Program-made: the position numbers and the translations under genes
Notes under the pieces: generated by a model
What the model was told of the DNA's origin: nothing
Databases searched by the model: none
The model's input: the letters and a program-made list of their open reading frames with translations, nothing else
Part shown: positions 50,163 to 59,441 of the stretch, piece after piece
Layout: each line of letters begins with the position of its first letter
Position numbering within the stretch: the stretch's first letter is position 1
NCBI RefSeq assembly: GCF_014705615.1
Contig: NZ_JACXJA010000041.1
Span: 43,397-107,396, forward strand
Reading direction: 5' to 3'
DNA from: Paenibacillus oceani
Lineage (GTDB): Bacteria; Bacillota; Bacilli; Paenibacillales; NBRC-103111
DNA length: 64,000 nucleotides

Positions 50163-52301
50163 CTACAGTCCTATTACCCTGGAAATAGAACCTGCCGGAA
50201 AAGACGCACGGACGTCGCCGTGCAAATAAATAAGATAGGTTCCTCGCGAGCCACCATAATCGTTAACTGAACCAAGAATGTTGAATAAAGTGCCAGCTTC
50301 AGTATAAATTTTCGTATAATTATACTGTTTGTCTTTGGGCAATTTTAATATGACGAATGTATTCGTCCCTGCTAGTCCGATACTATCAACCTTAGTCGTA
50401 ATGGAACTTAAAATTTCATCCAATTGTACGAATTGAGCAGAGCCTGGATTGAAATAAAGATATCCGTTTCGCACGATGTTGTCCTTAACGGTTAAACTTT
50501 CTACGTCCGAGATCGCTCCCGTGACGGAGAAAAGATTTTGGTCGACATTGGAATTGATATAATTGTTCGTGATGTAAGTGCGCAAAGTTCTTGTATTTGT
50601 ACTCCCGCCAGACATATTCAGGTTGGCTGTTCGGAATAAGAAAGCAGTGTCATTATCCGAAATGATGTCTGAACCCGATAATTGATATGTACCCCCTCCA
50701 TAGATATTAAATGCATATTTAGTGGCATGAATTTCGCTAGATAAACATTTGACGTCGAGATAATCCATTGAATAAATTCCATACTCGGCTCCAGTAATGG
50801 TCACATTGGAAAGATGGATTCTACCGCTCAAATAGTTTGTATTGACAATGCCACTCGATTTTTTGACTCTCAAATCGTCAAAAGAATGCCAGGCAGATTC
50901 TTCTGACGTCTGAATAACAGTATCCTTCAGATAAAGGTGATGAAATCCACTTCCGGGATTCTTAAAGTCTAGAAACACACCTGACACTTTATTATTCATA
51001 AAGCTGCAGCCGATCACTCTATGAACCGTTTTGGTCGCATTCAAGCCGCGTGCTCCCGCGAACAGTCCTATGAGACAATCGTCGGATACCACTCCATGCA
51101 TCGTTAAATTGGTAAAAATGGCCGAGACGGCACATCCAAGAGATTTCGCATCTCCCCCAATTCTGCAGTTCTTGAATATTCCCCCCTGAATATTCACATT
51201 CAGTACTAGTGATTGGTCTCCTTCCGCTACAATCCCTCCCTTTCCCGAATAAATCGAATATCCCGGCTCCTTCCAACCGTTGCAATTAATAAAGTTGTAG
51301 GTTCTTTTCATGTTAATGGAATTGGCGCACCAATTGTCGATGGCATACATCGCATAGCCTAATGAGCTGGCGTTCGCAAAACAATCCCTCACCAAAATAT
51401 CGTCACAAGAGGAGAAATACATCACTCCAACAGAGCCGCAATAGCGGGCGGTAATATTCTGTACGGTAATCGAAGTGCTTCGAGCCACGAGAAGAGCGTG
51501 TCCTCCTTTCTCGATGCAGAAGTTTGTTCTGCCATCACCCCATGCTTGACCGACGCCGGCGTCGGAATTCCCCCAATTTTCTCCCTTACTTTCGATACGT
51601 AAGTTTCTGATTTGCAGGTTGCTGCACTGATCTATCGCGACGGTTGTATGAAAATAACTTTTTACACCTGTCGGCCCTTGTCCATTTGGATGTATCCAAG
51701 ACGACTCCCCATCACCGTAAATACTGACTCGATTTAATCCCCTGATTACTAAGCATCCGGAATCAATAATATATTCCCCCTTGGGAAAATATAGGCTGCT
51801 TCCGTCATGTAAAGCGGCAATTGCTTTTCTGATATTTACCGTATCATCCGCGACACCGTCACCTCGAGCACCGAACCATTTGACATCGAGTGCACCATCA
51901 AATATGCGTTTGAACCTCAATCCACTTGAAGAAACGATAATGGTTCCGGTGTTATCTGCTGAGCTCGAATCGAAGGAGTCATAATAAAAAGGTCCCTCTT
52001 GCCCCTGATCCGTAACATAATAAACATTCCCGGATTTTGCTGTGGATATCGTCCGTAATTCGGCAATAGTGATGGCAAGAACGCAATTTGATTCCCATCC
52101 GCCCCCATTGCCGTAAACACTTCCTGTTACAGTTTCGCTATTGTTATTGCCAGCCGCCAAGCTTATATTGTTACTTAAAAATGCGCCTGCTGCAATCGTC
52201 GCTCCGGCAATTCCGATCGAAGCTACGAGTTCTCTTCTGCTTAATCTCTCCTTCATCTCTATTCTCCGATTTGATTGCTCTCCTTTGGTTTTTCCATTCA
52301 T
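50163..52301 (-). CDS. Tat-exported pectate-lyase-like right-handed beta-helix protein
   Basis: 712 residues from ATG 52301, 8 bases after AGGAGG. The twin-arginine signal is SRRELVASIGIAGATIAAGA, like that of the 16441 gene. A ~90-residue N-terminal domain (VLAITIAELRTISTAKSGNV, YYVTDQGQEGPF) is followed by a FKRIFDGALDVKWFGARGDG motif and SLYFPKGEYIIDSG, the classic start of a pectate-lyase-3/glycoside-hydrolase-28-type helix. PbH1 coils follow to the end. It should be exported folded and act on a cell-surface or environmental polysaccharide. Substrate unknown; a phage tailspike-like or cell-wall function cannot be excluded. Confidence 0.82.
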   Translation of the reverse strand: MNGKTKGEQSNRRIEMKERLSRRELVASIGIAGATIAAGAFLSNNISLAAGNNNSETVTGSVYGNGGGWESNCVLAITIAELRTISTAKSGNVYYVTDQGQEGPFYYDSFDSSSADNTGTIIVSSSGLRFKRIFDGALDVKWFGARGDGVADDTVNIRKAIAALHDGSSLYFPKGEYIIDSGCLVIRGLNRVSIYGDGESSWIHPNGQGPTGVKSYFHTTVAIDQCSNLQIRNLRIESKGENWGNSDAGVGQAWGDGRTNFCIEKGGHALLVARSTSITVQNITARYCGSVGVMYFSSCDDILVRDCFANASSLGYAMYAIDNWCANSINMKRTYNFINCNGWKEPGYSIYSGKGGIVAEGDQSLVLNVNIQGGIFKNCRIGGDAKSLGCAVSAIFTNLTMHGVVSDDCLIGLFAGARGLNATKTVHRVIGCSFMNNKVSGVFLDFKNPGSGFHHLYLKDTVIQTSEESAWHSFDDLRVKKSSGIVNTNYLSGRIHLSNVTITGAEYGIYSMDYLDVKCLSSEIHATKYAFNIYGGGTYQLSGSDIISDNDTAFLFRTANLNMSGGSTNTRTLRTYITNNYINSNVDQNLFSVTGAISDVESLTVKDNIVRNGYLYFNPGSAQFVQLDEILSSITTKVDSIGLAGTNTFVILKLPKDKQYNYTKIYTEAGTLFNILGSVNDYGGSRGTYLIYLHGDVRASFPAGSISRVIGL

Positions 52302-52513
52302 GTTCTATTCCTCCTGTTTGGTGTATAAGTGTTTCGGTTTCTTGAACTATTTTAGTGATGCTTTGGATTGGAATATTATTTCCAATATATGTTATTTCGG
52401 GAGATGTAAACAAGCAAATTTGCGGGTTAATATATCCGAAGATTCGTATAAAGGCTTAACAAATCTGCCATACAACATTCAGTGGAGTTGTAGTACTCTG
52501 TTTGAATATGCGT
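52302..52513. promoter_or_regulatory. Intergenic region upstream of the beta-helix gene
   Basis: 210 bases, AT-rich, with the promoter of the minus-strand beta-helix gene expected here. No clear boxes assigned, and no terminator after the epimerase gene was seen. Confidence 0.3.
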
Positions 52514-53389
52514 CTAGCGGTACTTCTTAATAAACTCGACCGCGCGGCGGATGTCGCTTTTCGGATTGTCTCCGACTTCACGTTCGATCGTTAAATAACC
52601 CTTATAGCCGATGTCCGAAAGCGCGGCGAAATAATCATCGAACTTGACGCTCCCTTCTCCGAGCGGAACTTCGCGGAAAGCTTCTCCCTCGCTTGCCAAG
52701 TTGGCGATTTCGTCATGCGACATCCCCTTATGTCCGAAGAAACCGTATACGGCTATCGGATCAACATAATTGTGGAATTTGACACCGTCCTTGACATGGG
52801 TGTGTACGATGTAATCCTTAAGCGTATAGATGCCCTGGACGGGGTCGTCTCCGGTAACCATTACAAAATTCGCAGGGTCAAAGTTTACAGCAACTCCTTT
52901 GGAGGAAAGCTTATCCAGGAACCGCTTGAGATGAATAGCCGTTTCCGGCCCAGTTTCGATTGCGAAAAAAGCATTTCGCTCCGCTGCGTAACTGGCCAGT
53001 TCGTCGCATGCTTTTAGCAAATTTCCATAAATCGGGTGTGATTCCTCCGGCACGATGCCGATATGAGTGGTGACAATGTTCGTGCCCAGTTCCAAAGCCA
53101 GATCGAGAATCCGCTTGGACTTTTCCACCTTCAACGGGTTCGCCGCCGCATCCTGGAAGCCATGGCCGCCGATATCGCCGCATAGAGCGGCAATTTCGAG
53201 CCCTAGCGAGTCGATATATACTTTTAGCTCCTTGCGAGCGCCAGCCGAAAGGTTATCCGGATCCATCTCTCCGCATACGGCGTAAATTTGCACACCCTCC
53301 GCTCCGACCTCCGCCGCTTCTTTCAGTCCTTCGCGCACGCCGACGCCGAAGCTGTCCACGATGACACCGATTTTATTCGTCATCTTCAT
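52514..53389 (-). CDS. Sugar phosphate isomerase/epimerase (TIM barrel)
   Basis: 291 residues. Xylose-isomerase-like barrel: [59 protein letters not shown] (metal-ligand Glu), [28 protein letters not shown] and [11 protein letters not shown]. This gives the metal site of the IolE/Hyi/tagatose-epimerase superfamily. It is three bases downstream of the Gfo/Idh gene on the same strand, the classic pairing of dehydrogenase and isomerase in sugar or inositol-like pathways. Confidence 0.92.
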   Translation of the reverse strand: MKMTNKIGVIVDSFGVGVREGLKEAAEVGAEGVQIYAVCGEMDPDNLSAGARKELKVYIDSLGLEIAALCGDIGGHGFQDAAANPLKVEKSKRILDLALELGTNIVTTHIGIVPEESHPIYGNLLKACDELASYAAERNAFFAIETGPETAIHLKRFLDKLSSKGVAVNFDPANFVMVTGDDPVQGIYTLKDYIVHTHVKDGVKFHNYVDPIAVYGFFGHKGMSHDEIANLASEGEAFREVPLGEGSVKFDDYFAALSDIGYKGYLTIEREVGDNPKSDIRRAVEFIKKYR

Positions 53390-53392
53390 CTG

Positions 53393-54460
53393 CTACGTCT
53401 CCCCGAATTGAATTTCTTTGCCGATTCTAGCCGACTCGTAAATGCCGCATAACATTTTCATCATTTCCACGCCATCCTCTACTGGACTAAGCGTTTGGGT
53501 ACGTCCGAAGCACGAATCGACAAAATGGTTGATTTCATTCGCGAAGGCTTTGATGCCGTCAAAGCCGCGATTGTCCACCTGTGGCGTAACATTCAGGATC
53601 GTATTATGTCTTTCACTGACCAGCAGCAGCTCGGGCTCGAGCTCTACGCCGCCTTTTTCTCCGTAAATTTTGGCCGAGATTTCATCCTGCTTCGCATGAA
53701 GGGAGAAGCTTACGTCAACTAGTAGAGAAGCCCCGTTCTCAAAGCGAATCAAGGCGTTCGCTAAATCTTCGACGTCGTTCTTGTCTGGGTCGTAATCCGC
53801 CGATCTGTAGTAGGCAAGGTTCTCGATATTGGAGCGGTTTCCAAGCTTATGGTATGAATTTCCGCTTATCGATTTGACCTTCGGCCGGCCCATCAAATAC
53901 CAGCACAGGTCGATGACATGGACGCCTAAATCGATCAACGGACCGCCACCCGATCGTTTCTGGTCGGAAAACCAGCCCCCCGGATTACCGATTCTGCGCA
54001 AGCACGACGCTTTAGCGTAATAGACGTTGCCAATCTCTCCCGCTTCGACAAAACGGTTTGCAATTTTCGTGTTGCTACCATAACGGCGTACGAATCCGAC
54101 CTGTAACACGCGGTCGCTCGCCCGTACCGCATTCTCGACTTCGACCGCTTCCTCGACGGTTTTGCAGAGTGGCTTCTCGACCAGGACATGTTTTCCGTTA
54201 TTAATGGCTGCAATCGAAATCAGAGCGTGCAGATGGTTCGGTGTACAAATGCTTACGGCCTCGAGCTCAGGATCGCTCAACATTTCGAGGTAATCGGTAT
54301 AAATTTTGCTTATGCCGTATTGCTTGGCCTTTTCACTGGCCCGCTCCTCCACCAAGTCACAGATCGCATACATTTCGACTTCAGGGTTTGCGGAATAGGA
54401 GCGCATATGAATATCGGCAATGCCTCCTGTACCTATAACGCCTACTTTCAGTTTAGGCAT
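53393..54460 (-). CDS. Gfo/Idh/MocA family NAD(P)-dependent dehydrogenase
   Basis: 355 residues. The Rossmann N-terminus is KVGVIGTGGIADIHMRSYS; the signature HVLVEKPLCKTVEEAVEVEN carries the catalytic Lys; the C-terminal domain has GGPLIDLGVHVIDLCWYLMG. The ribosome binding site AAAGGAAG is 10 bases from the ATG. It is transcribed with the epimerase gene. Its likely reaction is oxidation or reduction at one position of a sugar produced by the isomerase or glycosidase-like proteins upstream. Confidence 0.93.
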   Translation of the reverse strand: MPKLKVGVIGTGGIADIHMRSYSANPEVEMYAICDLVEERASEKAKQYGISKIYTDYLEMLSDPELEAVSICTPNHLHALISIAAINNGKHVLVEKPLCKTVEEAVEVENAVRASDRVLQVGFVRRYGSNTKIANRFVEAGEIGNVYYAKASCLRRIGNPGGWFSDQKRSGGGPLIDLGVHVIDLCWYLMGRPKVKSISGNSYHKLGNRSNIENLAYYRSADYDPDKNDVEDLANALIRFENGASLLVDVSFSLHAKQDEISAKIYGEKGGVELEPELLLVSERHNTILNVTPQVDNRGFDGIKAFANEINHFVDSCFGRTQTLSPVEDGVEMMKMLCGIYESARIGKEIQFGET

Positions 54461-54645
54461 ACCAGGTTATCTTCCTTTCTGCTCGTAGCGCCCATAGTGT
54501 ATTTATCCATAACGGCTAGCTAATCATTAACCGAAAACGATTATTTGGCAGCAGTCCTCTACAAATATCAATATAAATATAAGAAATCTAATTTTCATGT
54601 AGAGCCTGGATCGTATCCCTCCTGCTAAGAGCCGCTCGGTTTAAC
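54461..54645. other. Spacer between dehydrogenase gene and the 844-residue gene
   Basis: 185 AT-rich bases. It may contain a promoter for the dehydrogenase/epimerase pair on the minus strand, none clear by eye. Confidence 0.3.
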
Positions 54646-57180
54646 CTACCAAGAGATGCCGATCGCTCCGCTGATGTTCTTCACGATCAAGCGATCGTTG
54701 TTCGGATGAAGCTCCGGTTTAATCAGTACCCCATTATGAGTTATTTCCACCAAGCCGTTTCTTAAAGCTTCAAGCGGCGGGTAAACGGTCAAGTCCGCCT
54801 CTTTCAAACGGGATGCAGCGATCGTTCTAACCGTGCGCTTTACCCGAGTTGGATACGGGCTTTTTTCTTGGCAAAACACGAGACCGGGTTTCGGCTGTCG
54901 CACGAATATGCGGCATTCGTCATGAAACGTCCGCCCCAGCCGATAATCCGCGATACCATCTTCTACATACACAGTCTGTCCCGGGAACAGCGGCACTCCT
55001 TCGGGAGTTCCCAGCCGGAAGGCGACCGACGTGTCTTGGGCGCAGCCGGTAAACCAATAAGCGTTGTCGCTGCGGGTGATGAATAGCATAACCGCTCGGG
55101 ACTCGGCATCGACGCGCGCCTGGCGCAGCGTCCAGCCAAAATCGTCAAGCGCGTAGCGCAGCAAAACCGATGAATCAGCGAAGTAGCCTTCTTGACGTAC
55201 TGGCAGGTGCCCCGGCTTCGCTCCGGCAACGAAAGGCAAGGAACCTCTGACCCAACTGGCGCGACCTCCCTGCCATTCGGGCAGCTCCCGGGTCAGCGCG
55301 AACACGTGGGAGCTCTCGCCCTGCCGGACCTCTGCGCGTACAGTTGTCCCTAGATCGTTTGCCTGGGCGACTGTCTCGTCGATCGCTCCGGCGGACATGA
55401 GCAAGCCGTGGTTGAGTCGCAAGGCAGGCTCGGATATCTGGGACGAATCAGGCTGTTCTACTCGCAGCTCAAGATCCATTTCCCCCTCGAGGCCGACTTC
55501 CGTATGACGCAAGTTGAGTATCGCGCACAGTTGTTCGTCCTCCACCTTGCCGTATATGAGTATCCGGCCGCCGCCTCGTATATACCGTGTCGCCCATTCG
55601 GACCATTTTCCTTTTAGCAACGATCCCGGAACGAGCAGCACCGTAGACTTCTTTAGCTCCTCAAGCCGCTGTGCGTTCATGAGAGCGACATTGTCGGTAC
55701 TCACTACGGTATTCAGCGGTAAACCTTCATTGATGGCATTGCGAATCAGCCATTCCTCGAAAAATATTGTTCCCGACCGGCTGACATCTTCGGCGACCGC
55801 CTCCTGGTATTCGCGGAACGGATAAAGCCATGTCAGCAAACCAGGCTGGTCCGGGAACTCGCGGATCGCTCGCTGCATATGCGGGATAACTTCGTTCGGC
55901 CCTTCTGCCCACAAACTGCCCTTCTCGGTGTCGATGGACAAGATTTCCACAATGCTCGGCCCCTCGATTTGACCGTCAGCATTCAGCCGGCCAACAGACA
56001 ATGGGCAATAAATGTCGTGCGGCTCACGGTCGTAAAAATCCCACCACGGATTTTGCCAAAACCACGGATCATTAACGTAAAATCGAAACATGAACATCTC
56101 CTTCGGCAGATAGGCGATCCGTGACATATACCCAGCAAGTTCCAGGCCGAAGTCGTAATTCATGGCCGCCCACGGCGAGTTCGGAGGTGGAAACTCCAGG
56201 TACTGCTTGTCGTACAGCTCAAGTAGCGGAATACAATCTTTGGCCGCTTCCATGCCCGATCCGTAGTTCGTTCCGCGAACCTCCGTTCGAAAGCCTGGGC
56301 ACTCCCGCTTGAAATCGTCCCAGAACGACATTACGAGCCCACTCAGCTCGCGGTAATCGGCAAGCGGCATCTTATTCCCGTCGAAGTTCGCGCCAAGGTA
56401 TGTCCACGGAAAGTAGGAAAATCCAAAACCGTTGGAAAACCAAATATAGTCGAATTCTAGCTTGGGGAGAAAGCTCGCGCATTGGCGGCCGAGAAACGTC
56501 CCAAACGAAGTCCCTTCTTCTATCCCCTGAGGAAAGCCGGCATACGGCGTCGGGTCAGCATTAAGCTTCGACCACGGGCAAACGACCGTATAGTGGTCTT
56601 TCAGGGCGATTTCGCGTCCGCCTAGCCAGGCGCGGTTGATTTCTGGATGTCGCTTATATTTGAATTCGGAATAGGCGAATTCCGGTCCGGGATCAAAGGT
56701 CGCCCCCACTTCCAGCTTCACCCCAAATTGTTCGGCGGCAACACGCTTCAACGTTCGTACGATTTCTCGCAAATCGCTGTACGTGATCGTCATCGGGCTA
56801 TCTATATAAGGAATCGCCGTCTGTGGATTACCGTCGCCGGGAGTATGGCCGAACATCTCCTCATTTGCGAAGCCGATGTATTTCGCCCACTCCAGTTCCC
56901 TCTCTAAGTTACCATCCCATTCCAATATTTCGCTGCCGTCGGACACCCACAGCAGTATAGTGCACATGTCCCCCATCCGGATCAGCGGCAGCCATTGCCG
57001 GAACGCTTCTGTGCATACTTGCTCGATATACGCCGGCTCCATACGGCGAAACGGCTTCAAGCTCATCTCCAGTGAGACGCGGCGAAGCGGCCGCTTCCCT
57101 CCCGCTTCGTTGGGATACACTCCCACGTTTGTCGTCGTATCGAAATCCAATCTCCGTTCCCAATTTGCGTGCATCTTCAT
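54646..57180 (-). CDS. Unrecognised 844-residue glycosidase-like protein
   Basis: Starts at ATG 57180 behind GGGAGGAG. No signal peptide. The N-terminal ~450 residues look like a TIM-barrel enzyme: RRVSLEMSLKPFRRME, KLEVGATFDPGPEFAYSEFK, FDYIWFSNGFGFSYFPWTYL, FRTEVRGTNYGSGME. The segment TVLLVPGSLLKGKWSEWATR with YIRGGGRILIYGKVEDE (~540-580) resembles the class I glutamine-amidotransferase-like domain of GH42 beta-galactosidases. A beta-rich C-terminal part follows. I do not recognise the family; a cytoplasmic glycoside hydrolase is an inference from architecture and context. It lies 15 bases downstream of the isomerase gene in one operon. Confidence 0.72.
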   Translation of the reverse strand: MKMHANWERRLDFDTTTNVGVYPNEAGGKRPLRRVSLEMSLKPFRRMEPAYIEQVCTEAFRQWLPLIRMGDMCTILLWVSDGSEILEWDGNLERELEWAKYIGFANEEMFGHTPGDGNPQTAIPYIDSPMTITYSDLREIVRTLKRVAAEQFGVKLEVGATFDPGPEFAYSEFKYKRHPEINRAWLGGREIALKDHYTVVCPWSKLNADPTPYAGFPQGIEEGTSFGTFLGRQCASFLPKLEFDYIWFSNGFGFSYFPWTYLGANFDGNKMPLADYRELSGLVMSFWDDFKRECPGFRTEVRGTNYGSGMEAAKDCIPLLELYDKQYLEFPPPNSPWAAMNYDFGLELAGYMSRIAYLPKEMFMFRFYVNDPWFWQNPWWDFYDREPHDIYCPLSVGRLNADGQIEGPSIVEILSIDTEKGSLWAEGPNEVIPHMQRAIREFPDQPGLLTWLYPFREYQEAVAEDVSRSGTIFFEEWLIRNAINEGLPLNTVVSTDNVALMNAQRLEELKKSTVLLVPGSLLKGKWSEWATRYIRGGGRILIYGKVEDEQLCAILNLRHTEVGLEGEMDLELRVEQPDSSQISEPALRLNHGLLMSAGAIDETVAQANDLGTTVRAEVRQGESSHVFALTRELPEWQGGRASWVRGSLPFVAGAKPGHLPVRQEGYFADSSVLLRYALDDFGWTLRQARVDAESRAVMLFITRSDNAYWFTGCAQDTSVAFRLGTPEGVPLFPGQTVYVEDGIADYRLGRTFHDECRIFVRQPKPGLVFCQEKSPYPTRVKRTVRTIAASRLKEADLTVYPPLEALRNGLVEITHNGVLIKPELHPNNDRLIVKNISGAIGISW

Positions 57181-57195
57181 GCTCTCCTCCCTTGA

Positions 57196-58635
57196 TCAGA
57201 CGATTTCAAGCGACATTCCCATCATCCGGGACACTTTGGCGAGCTGCGCGTTCATCCGCCCTACACCAAGCGCAAAATGATGCGTCGGTCCGGCCATGGA
57301 CCATTGCTCGACAAATTCGGCGGCTCCCCTATGAAACCGACAGCGTGTATTCGTGTTTCCCGTTTTAGGGATCAGCCCTTTTATCGATTCTCCTTCCGCC
57401 GCAATCCATTTGTACTTACCGTTTTCGTCTTGGGAAATGCTGAGCAACGTTACGGGCCCAGCAGCTATACTGAATTCGACGCCGATGCCGGAGCCGCGTT
57501 TGCCGTGAAACAGTTCCAGTCCTCGGATGATCGGCCGTCCGTCGCTGATCTTCACGTTATGCGGGCCGTCATGGCCGACCAATACGATATTGTCCTCAAA
57601 ATCGCATGGGTGCAGTTCCGCAAACGAACCTCCAGCATCGAGCCTCTCCATGATCAGCATAGCGGCGCACGTCTTTAAGTCCGCCTCGCCGGCGAGAGGC
57701 ACGCCTTTACCGGTTAGCAAAGAGTTGCCGAGCACCATATTGGAGCTGATCCGCTCGTATTCGTTGTTATCCAAACCGCGATAGTAATACGCCATGCCCG
57801 TCAAATCGAATTCTACGATCAGCCTATCCATCCCGACCGCCACGCGCGCTGCCCACTCCAGATCTTCCCGGCATACCGGCCGGGTAACCGGATCGATAAA
57901 CGGATCAGCTATCGTAAACATACTGTGGATTTCTTCAAGCTTTTCGGTCATTTCCGCGGGCTTCACCTCTCGCACCAGCTTGGCCAAATCGCACATTTCC
58001 AACATGCGCACATGCGCACCGAAAGCGGTCGTGAATGCCGTCGGGTCGGAGTTCATGTCGTACATACCCTCATATGTATGTCCCAAATAACCGATATTGG
58101 TATATTTGAACGCCCGGACCGCTCTTGCTGCTTGACACCATTGCTTCAGCTCGGTTATGGCGTGCTCGTTGTCGCGCAAAGTTCCGACGACGATCCCCAT
58201 GGCCGGCTTGCCCGCGCGGATGAGCACGCCGCCGATTTCCGGAAGTGAACAAATGTTGTCGTTGGCCAACTGCATGTACGTTGTCGTGTTGTGGTAATCG
58301 AGCCGATTTTGCGGCTGCAGCGCCACCAGTACTGCCGGAATGCCGGACTGCAAAATGACGGTCGCTGCCGTAGACGACGTCACATAGGTGCTCAAGAAGC
58401 AAAATAGCAAATCCACGTCCTGCGTCTTCAAATATTGCGCAGCTTGAAACGATCGGTCCACATTGTCCGTGAATCCGGCGTATACCACCTCAACACCAAA
58501 CCCACTAACCATTTGCTCGAACTGCTTGCCGTAGCCCTCCAATTCCTCCTTCAATCCCGGAAATTGCGCCCAGTAAGGCTCGTGTCCTACCGTAACGATG
58601 CCGATCCGTGCCTTTTTTCTCTCCAATTGTCGCAT
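57196..58635 (-). CDS. L-arabinose/L-fucose isomerase family protein
   Basis: 479 residues from ATG 58635 behind GAGGAG. Fold and motifs of the arabinose/fucose isomerase superfamily: ARIGIVTVGHEPYWAQFPG, DVDLLFCFLSTYVTSSTAAT, YLGHTYEGMYDMNSDPTAF, the acidic ligand region IVEFDLTGMAYYYRGLDN and the C-terminal THHFALGVGRMNAQLAKV. These enzymes convert aldoses to ketoses with a metal. It is close in length to AraA (~495), but the sequence is distinct, so the substrate may differ. First gene of the minus-strand operon; a candidate cre site lies upstream. Confidence 0.88.
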   Translation of the reverse strand: MRQLERKKARIGIVTVGHEPYWAQFPGLKEELEGYGKQFEQMVSGFGVEVVYAGFTDNVDRSFQAAQYLKTQDVDLLFCFLSTYVTSSTAATVILQSGIPAVLVALQPQNRLDYHNTTTYMQLANDNICSLPEIGGVLIRAGKPAMGIVVGTLRDNEHAITELKQWCQAARAVRAFKYTNIGYLGHTYEGMYDMNSDPTAFTTAFGAHVRMLEMCDLAKLVREVKPAEMTEKLEEIHSMFTIADPFIDPVTRPVCREDLEWAARVAVGMDRLIVEFDLTGMAYYYRGLDNNEYERISSNMVLGNSLLTGKGVPLAGEADLKTCAAMLIMERLDAGGSFAELHPCDFEDNIVLVGHDGPHNVKISDGRPIIRGLELFHGKRGSGIGVEFSIAAGPVTLLSISQDENGKYKWIAAEGESIKGLIPKTGNTNTRCRFHRGAAEFVEQWSMAGPTHHFALGVGRMNAQLAKVSRMMGMSLEIV

Positions 58636-59367
58636 GTCTCTCTATCTCCTCTACTTGAGCTGAATATCCATCTCGGATTGGGTAGGCGGGCAGCAGTAAA
58701 AGCATGTCTGGCATCGTTAGCTTCCCCCAGCCACTCTAAGCAGGTGCTCCATATGCTGCTAGAACCAAACCAGCCGTACGACGCTGCCCCTTTTCCCTGC
58801 CTTCCCGGCGGTTTTGACCATTCATCCCTTAGGCGATTGTCACCAAATCGGAATACTGCGGATTGCATCCTTAATCTGCTTCAGTGCGCCTCCGTTGCTC
58901 TCCCCTCCTCGCAATTTCATCCGTGCCGCAGCTGCGCCAGTGGGTGGATGTAAGCGCTTAACCGACAATGGATAGCCACCCTTTTTATTTCTCTATCTTC
59001 CCCCTCGTTTGGAATGAAGAAGTAGAAATAAACGTTTGAATCCGTATCGCATACGCAAGGGCCCTTACAACCTAATCATAGCTATTCATCCGGTAACGAG
59101 CCATGATTGTAACAACGATATTTTGAGTAAAACTACGATATGTGTTAAATGAAGAAGGATTTCGAGATATAATGAATTCCCCGGTTGCCGTTTCGTACAC
59201 TTGTTTTTGCTTAAAACATTGCTGAATGATGAGAACCAGGACGTACTCAGATTGGTTTTAGTTCGCCGTGGTGTAGAATGTTTTTAGAGTTCATTGGAGC
59301 TAGGTTGATGTTAAGATGACCAGAATCAAATAGATTAGCGGAAACGGCTTCCAGCTTCAACTGAACA
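58636..59367. promoter_or_regulatory. Long intergenic region upstream of the isomerase operon
   Basis: About 730 bases without a supportable gene. It should contain the isomerase operon promoter on the minus strand. The palindromic cre-like site at 58948-58962 is the only clear control element. The rest shows nothing recognised. Confidence 0.4.
58948..58962. promoter_or_regulatory. Candidate cre site (CcpA)
   Basis: ATGTAAGCGCTTAAC contains the perfect palindrome TAAGCGCTTA and matches the cre core WTGNAANCGNWW. It lies 313 bases upstream of the isomerase start. Confidence 0.5.
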
Positions 59368-59402
59368 TAAAAAACAACCGGCATGCTTTTGGCATACCGG
59401 TC
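59368..59402 (-). terminator. Rho-independent terminator of the minus-strand lipoprotein gene
   Basis: Read on the minus strand, ACCGGTATGC / GCATGCCGGT forms the stem and TTTTTT follows (plus-strand A-run 59369-59374). Confidence 0.85.
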
Positions 59403-59441
59403 TGAGGAGAAAATTTGATGCAGCTTACTCGTACTGTCGGA

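Noticed and set aside
58435..58953. A 172-codon plus-strand frame
   Set aside because: It begins inside the isomerase gene on the opposite strand, and the extension into the spacer shows no family motif.
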